NCBI GenBank assembly: GCA_013215815.1
Contig: JABSQP010000010.1
Span: 1 to 64,000 of the forward strand
Length of the DNA stretch: 64,000 bases
DNA from: Alphaproteobacteria bacterium
Lineage (GTDB): Bacteria; Pseudomonadota; Alphaproteobacteria; Micavibrionales; Micavibrionaceae
Direction: 5' to 3'
Part shown: positions 61,726 through 64,000 of the stretch, piece by piece
Position numbering within the stretch: the first letter of the stretch is position 1
Layout of the letters: the number at the start of each line of letters is the position of its first letter
The notes under the pieces: generated by a model
What the model was told of the DNA's origin: nothing
The model's database searches: none
What the model saw: the letters and a program-made list of their open reading frames with translations, nothing else
Made by a program: the position numbers and the translations under genes

Positions 61726-62598
61726 ATGAACAGGCAAGTGAAAGAAACGCCGATTAAAGAATTTAATATATATCTGGTTTCAGATGCGACAGGTACAACC
61801 TTACAAGGGCTGGCAAGAGCCGCGCTATCTCAATTTGAAAATGTTGAACCGACAGAACGTTTTTGGCCAATGATACGTAGTGAGGCACAGTTAGATAGGG
61901 CAATCAAAGATATTGAGCTTAATCCAGGCCCTGTGCTTTTTACTTTTGTTGATAAAAAATTACGTCGAAAGCTGCAAAATGCATGTTATGCACTGGATAT
62001 ACCGTGTCTTCCGGTTCTTGACCCAATTTTAAGAACAATGTCTTCATACCTTGGTTTACCGCCGAAAGGAATCCCAGGCCTACAGCATGCGTTAGATGAA
62101 GCGTACTATAAGCGCATAGATGCAGTTGATTACGCGCTCAACTTTGATGATGGGCAGAATTTAGAGGGGCTTGAGGACGCAGATGTTATTTTAGTCGGTG
62201 TGTCGCGTACATCGAAGACACCAACTTGTATTTTTCTGGCACGTCGCGGTGTAAAAGCGGCCAATATTCCTTTGGTACCTGGTGTTCCATTCCCAGAAAA
62301 AATACTATCTTATGAGAAACCCATGTTTGTCGGTTTAACGGAGGCTCCAAAGCGTCTAGAAAACCTAAGGCGTAGCAGACTTCATGCAGATAAAGATCAG
62401 CAATATTATTCAGAGAATGAATATATTGATTTAGAGCGAATTGAGGATGAAATACGTGATGCGCGCCGCCTCTTTTCGAAGAATAATTGGCCTGTTATTG
62501 ATGTAACAAGGCGTTCTGTTGAAGAAACAACAGCGGAGATTATCGTTCTTCTAAATAAGCATAAAGCGAAGATGAGAGAAGCGAGTAATGGCGAATAA
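61726..62598 (+). CDS. Pyruvate, phosphate dikinase regulatory protein (PPSR, DUF299; RP001-like)
   Basis: IYLVSDATGTTLQGLARAALSQFE, ILVGVSRTSKTPTCIFLARRGVKAANIPLVPG. Confidence 0.96.
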   Translation: MNRQVKETPIKEFNIYLVSDATGTTLQGLARAALSQFENVEPTERFWPMIRSEAQLDRAIKDIELNPGPVLFTFVDKKLRRKLQNACYALDIPCLPVLDPILRTMSSYLGLPPKGIPGLQHALDEAYYKRIDAVDYALNFDDGQNLEGLEDADVILVGVSRTSKTPTCIFLARRGVKAANIPLVPGVPFPEKILSYEKPMFVGLTEAPKRLENLRRSRLHADKDQQYYSENEYIDLERIEDEIRDARRLFSKNNWPVIDVTRRSVEETTAEIIVLLNKHKAKMREASNGE

Positions 62599-63178
62599 AT
62601 TTATATTGGCTTCTGGATCTAAAGCACGCGTAGAGATGCTTCGTGGCGCTGGATTTAAATTCGATGTTATTCCGGCCGACATTGACGAAGATGCTATTAA
62701 AGATATTTTTTCAGGAAATAAATTTGAAGATCTTGCACATAATTTATCTTTAGAAAAGGCAAAAGCTATATCTAGAGAAAACAAGGACTTTTATGTAGTA
62801 GGTAGTGACCAATTATTAATATTTAATAATCAAGTATTATCAAAAGCAAAAAATTTGGATAGTGCTAGAGAAAAATTAAAACATCTTAGGGGACAAGAAC
62901 ATCGTTTGACATCTGCAGTTAGCGTAGTGAAGAATGAAAAGGAAATCTGGTCTTCGGTAGATTGCGCCGATTTAACAATGAATGATTTTTCTGATGATTT
63001 TTTAGACCAATATTTAGAGCGAGCTGGTGAAATTTTGACATCTTGTGTGGGTTCTTATGCCCTGGAAAGTATTGGAATTCAGCTATTTTCAAAGATAAAA
63101 GGGGATTATTTCACAATTCTTGGCATGCCATTACTACCTCTGTCTAATTTCTTACAAAAAGAGGGGTTTGGGCTATGA
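62588..63178 (+). CDS. maf: Maf family nucleotide pyrophosphatase
   Basis: FILASGSKARVEMLRGAGFKFDVIPADIDE, VVGSDQLL. Confidence 0.94.
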   Translation: MANKFILASGSKARVEMLRGAGFKFDVIPADIDEDAIKDIFSGNKFEDLAHNLSLEKAKAISRENKDFYVVGSDQLLIFNNQVLSKAKNLDSAREKLKHLRGQEHRLTSAVSVVKNEKEIWSSVDCADLTMNDFSDDFLDQYLERAGEILTSCVGSYALESIGIQLFSKIKGDYFTILGMPLLPLSNFLQKEGFGL

Positions 63179-63999
63179 CAAAACCATTAAAAGCATGCGT
63201 TATTGGCTATCCAATCAAACACAGTAAGTCACCTCTTATACACGGATCATGGATACATGATCACGGTTTAGAAGGATCATATGAAGCAATTGAAATTCAT
63301 TCAGACAATTTAGAAAATGGTATTCGTAATTTAATAGATCAGGGGTACAGCGGTTTCAGCGTAACTGTGCCTCATAAACAAACTATTATGGATCTATGTG
63401 ATAAAATTGATGAAAAGGCGAAAACGATTGGCGCAGTAAATACGGTTATAATTAAGGATGGAAAACTTTATGGAACAAATACGGACGCATTTGGTTTCTT
63501 AGAAAATATCAAACAAAAAGAACCGGATTTTAATTTTGAAAATATATCGTGTGTTGTTTTAGGCGCAGGTGGCGCGGCGCGTGCAGTAATTTATGCACTG
63601 CAAAAAGCAGGCGTAAAAGAAATTACGCTAACGAACCGCACAAAAGAAAGGGCTCTAGACCTTCAGAGAATGGCGCCAGACTTAATCCGCGTTGAGGATT
63701 GGAGAGACAGGAATAAGCTATTGAAAAATAAAGATTTTTTAGTGAACACAACCTCTCTAGGAATGCAAGGACAGGCGCTGCTGGAGATTGATTTAGATGC
63801 GCTGCCTCAGACTGCCCTAGTTAATGACATTGTTTATGCGCCGCTTATGACGGATTTACTAACGCAGGCGAAAGAGCGCGGTAATAAAGTTGTAACAGGA
63901 ATTGGCATGCTTTTGCATCAGGCGCGCCCCGCATTTGAATTATGGACGGACATAATGCCGCGTGTGGATCAAGCTTTAGAGGATCAAATTTTAAAATGA
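63175..63999 (+). CDS. aroE: Shikimate dehydrogenase
   Basis: KACVIGYPIKHSKSPLIHGSWI, GFSVTVPHKQTIMDLCD, VLGAGGAARAVIYALQKAG, LTNRTKERA. Confidence 0.97.
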   Translation: MTKPLKACVIGYPIKHSKSPLIHGSWIHDHGLEGSYEAIEIHSDNLENGIRNLIDQGYSGFSVTVPHKQTIMDLCDKIDEKAKTIGAVNTVIIKDGKLYGTNTDAFGFLENIKQKEPDFNFENISCVVLGAGGAARAVIYALQKAGVKEITLTNRTKERALDLQRMAPDLIRVEDWRDRNKLLKNKDFLVNTTSLGMQGQALLEIDLDALPQTALVNDIVYAPLMTDLLTQAKERGNKVVTGIGMLLHQARPAFELWTDIMPRVDQALEDQILK

Positions 64000-64000
64000 T

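Noticed and set aside
1-64000. CRISPR arrays, rRNA operons, complete prophages or intact insertion sequences
   Set aside because: No regular direct-repeat/spacer arrays, rRNA motifs, structural phage genes or intact transposase ORFs were seen in the window.

Overview
This window is a chromosomal segment of an alphaproteobacterium; the lineage is inferred from gene content and order, and the species is not identified. It runs from a truncated two-partner secretion locus at the left edge through housekeeping genes: gmk/rsmA/surA, a UvrD-type helicase, his genes, hslVU, leuS-lptE-holA, parB-parA-rsmG-mnmG-mnmE, rho-hemJ-hemH-hemE and PPSR-maf-aroE. Its right part looks like the chromosomal origin domain. 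Coding direction switches at about 58.06-58.44 kb between hemE and the rightward genes, the intergenic region there holds DnaA-box-like and iteron-like repeats, and six parS-like palindromes lie inside the reading frames of rsmG, mnmG and mnmE. The most unusual items are: (1) a bacterial protein with 38-aa octotricopeptide-like repeats and a C-terminal RAP domain (19705-20961), resembling organellar OPR/FASTK RNA-binding proteins; (2) parS sites in coding sequence that impose a recurring 'VSRET' peptide; (3) a candidate oriC with an approximately 3-kb insertion of paralogous unknown genes; (4) a divergent glutamyl-tRNA-reductase-like protein beside leuS; (5) a membrane protein with a DnaJ-type CxxC array but no J domain; and (6) a recombinase-tail remnant next to tRNA-Ser. 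All calls were made by eye from the sequence and the supplied ORFs; no database searches were run.
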